Of a stretch of 27,641 nt of DNA, positions 27,369 to 27,641 are shown in pieces (positions within the stretch are counted from its first letter, which is position 1; the number at the start of each line of letters is the position of its first letter). A program made the translations under genes and the position numbers. The notes beneath the pieces were generated by a model, which ran no database searches, was not told the origin of the DNA, and worked only from the letters and a program-made list of their open reading frames with translations. The stretch lies in contig NW_013657674.1 in NCBI RefSeq assembly GCF_000142905.1, positions 1-27,641 on the forward strand, given 5' to 3'. The DNA is from Thecamonas trahens ATCC 50062. Lineage: Eukaryota; Apusozoa; Apusomonadida; Apusomonadidae.

Positions 27369-27641
27369 ACTACAGTAATCCCCTCGCCCGCTCACACACA
27401 CGCACATCCGCCCGCCCACCACACACCACACGTGCTCTACACCATCCGCATTATGTCTAGGACCAATCCTCTCTACCCCACTGCCTGTAGCTCTCCAAAC
27501 GCCACTTTGACCATCTCTTGCCCCAGATCATTGCCCCCCCCACACACACACACACATACACCGACACACCACCAGAGAGAGAGAACCGCCACAAGCACAA
27601 CCGGCCTCACCACTTTGCACACCTCCTCCCCCCCCCCCCCC
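27369..27641. other. Downstream flank with CA runs, ending in poly-C
   Basis: No gene is seen. It has a CA-rich microsatellite (about 27538-27558), a gagagagaga stretch, and ends in 14 C (27628-27641) that run off the window. Confidence 0.6.

Noticed and set aside
1-27641. tRNA, rRNA or other structured RNA genes
   Set aside because: I looked for T-loop consensus and acceptor-stem pairing in the intergenic regions on both strands and found none that could be supported by eye; a covariance-model scan would be decisive.

Overview
This window looks like nuclear DNA of a GC-rich unicellular eukaryote. Evidence for a eukaryote is the gene content (an actin-related protein, RhoGAP, MSH3, a MAP2K-like kinase, a CAAX protease, SH3 and PH domains, a C-CAP/CARP fold) and short spliceosomal introns with GTAYG-type donors. 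Most genes are single-exon, packed closely, and strongly G/C at third codon positions. A free-living flagellate such as an apusomonad (Thecamonas-like) would fit this style, but that is an inference from overall character and no marker here proves it.

Layout. Positions 1-2893 are C-rich, low-complexity DNA without a convincing gene. They contain a diverged ~360-bp direct repeat (1-362 and 1450-1810). From 2987 the genes are dense and mostly arranged as convergent or divergent pairs: TPR-like lysine-rich protein (+) against a divergent actin-related protein (-); RhoGAP-coiled coil-SH3 protein (+) against MSH3 (-); then three + genes: a ZZ finger fused to a carboxylate-reductase-like adenylation/carrier/reductase enzyme, a small orphan, and a CUE-like/MAP2K-like kinase. 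The kinase converges on a two-exon ankyrin protein (-). RCE1-like CAAX protease (+) converges on a 648-residue conserved-looking protein (-). A G-rich gap follows, then exon 1 of an unresolved basic protein (-), a two-exon DHH-family phosphoesterase (-), an SH3-PH adaptor (+) convergent with an orphan (-), and a C-CAP/CARP protein carrying a C-terminal SEC-C zinc motif (+). Gaps between convergent stop codons are 6-77 nt.

How genes relate. No operon logic applies. Several products point to cortical, cytoskeletal or small-GTPase signalling (actin-related protein, RhoGAP-SH3, MAP2K-like kinase, CAAX protease, SH3-PH adaptor, C-CAP protein), which may be coincidence of position. The most unusual items are the ZZ-adenylation-carrier-reductase fusion, the actin-related protein lacking the ATP-hydrolysis residues, the CUE-MAP2K fusion, and the C-CAP/SEC-C fusion. 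Two genes (RhoGAP and kinase) need one-base corrections in short homopolymers to read through. These are more likely sequence errors than biology.
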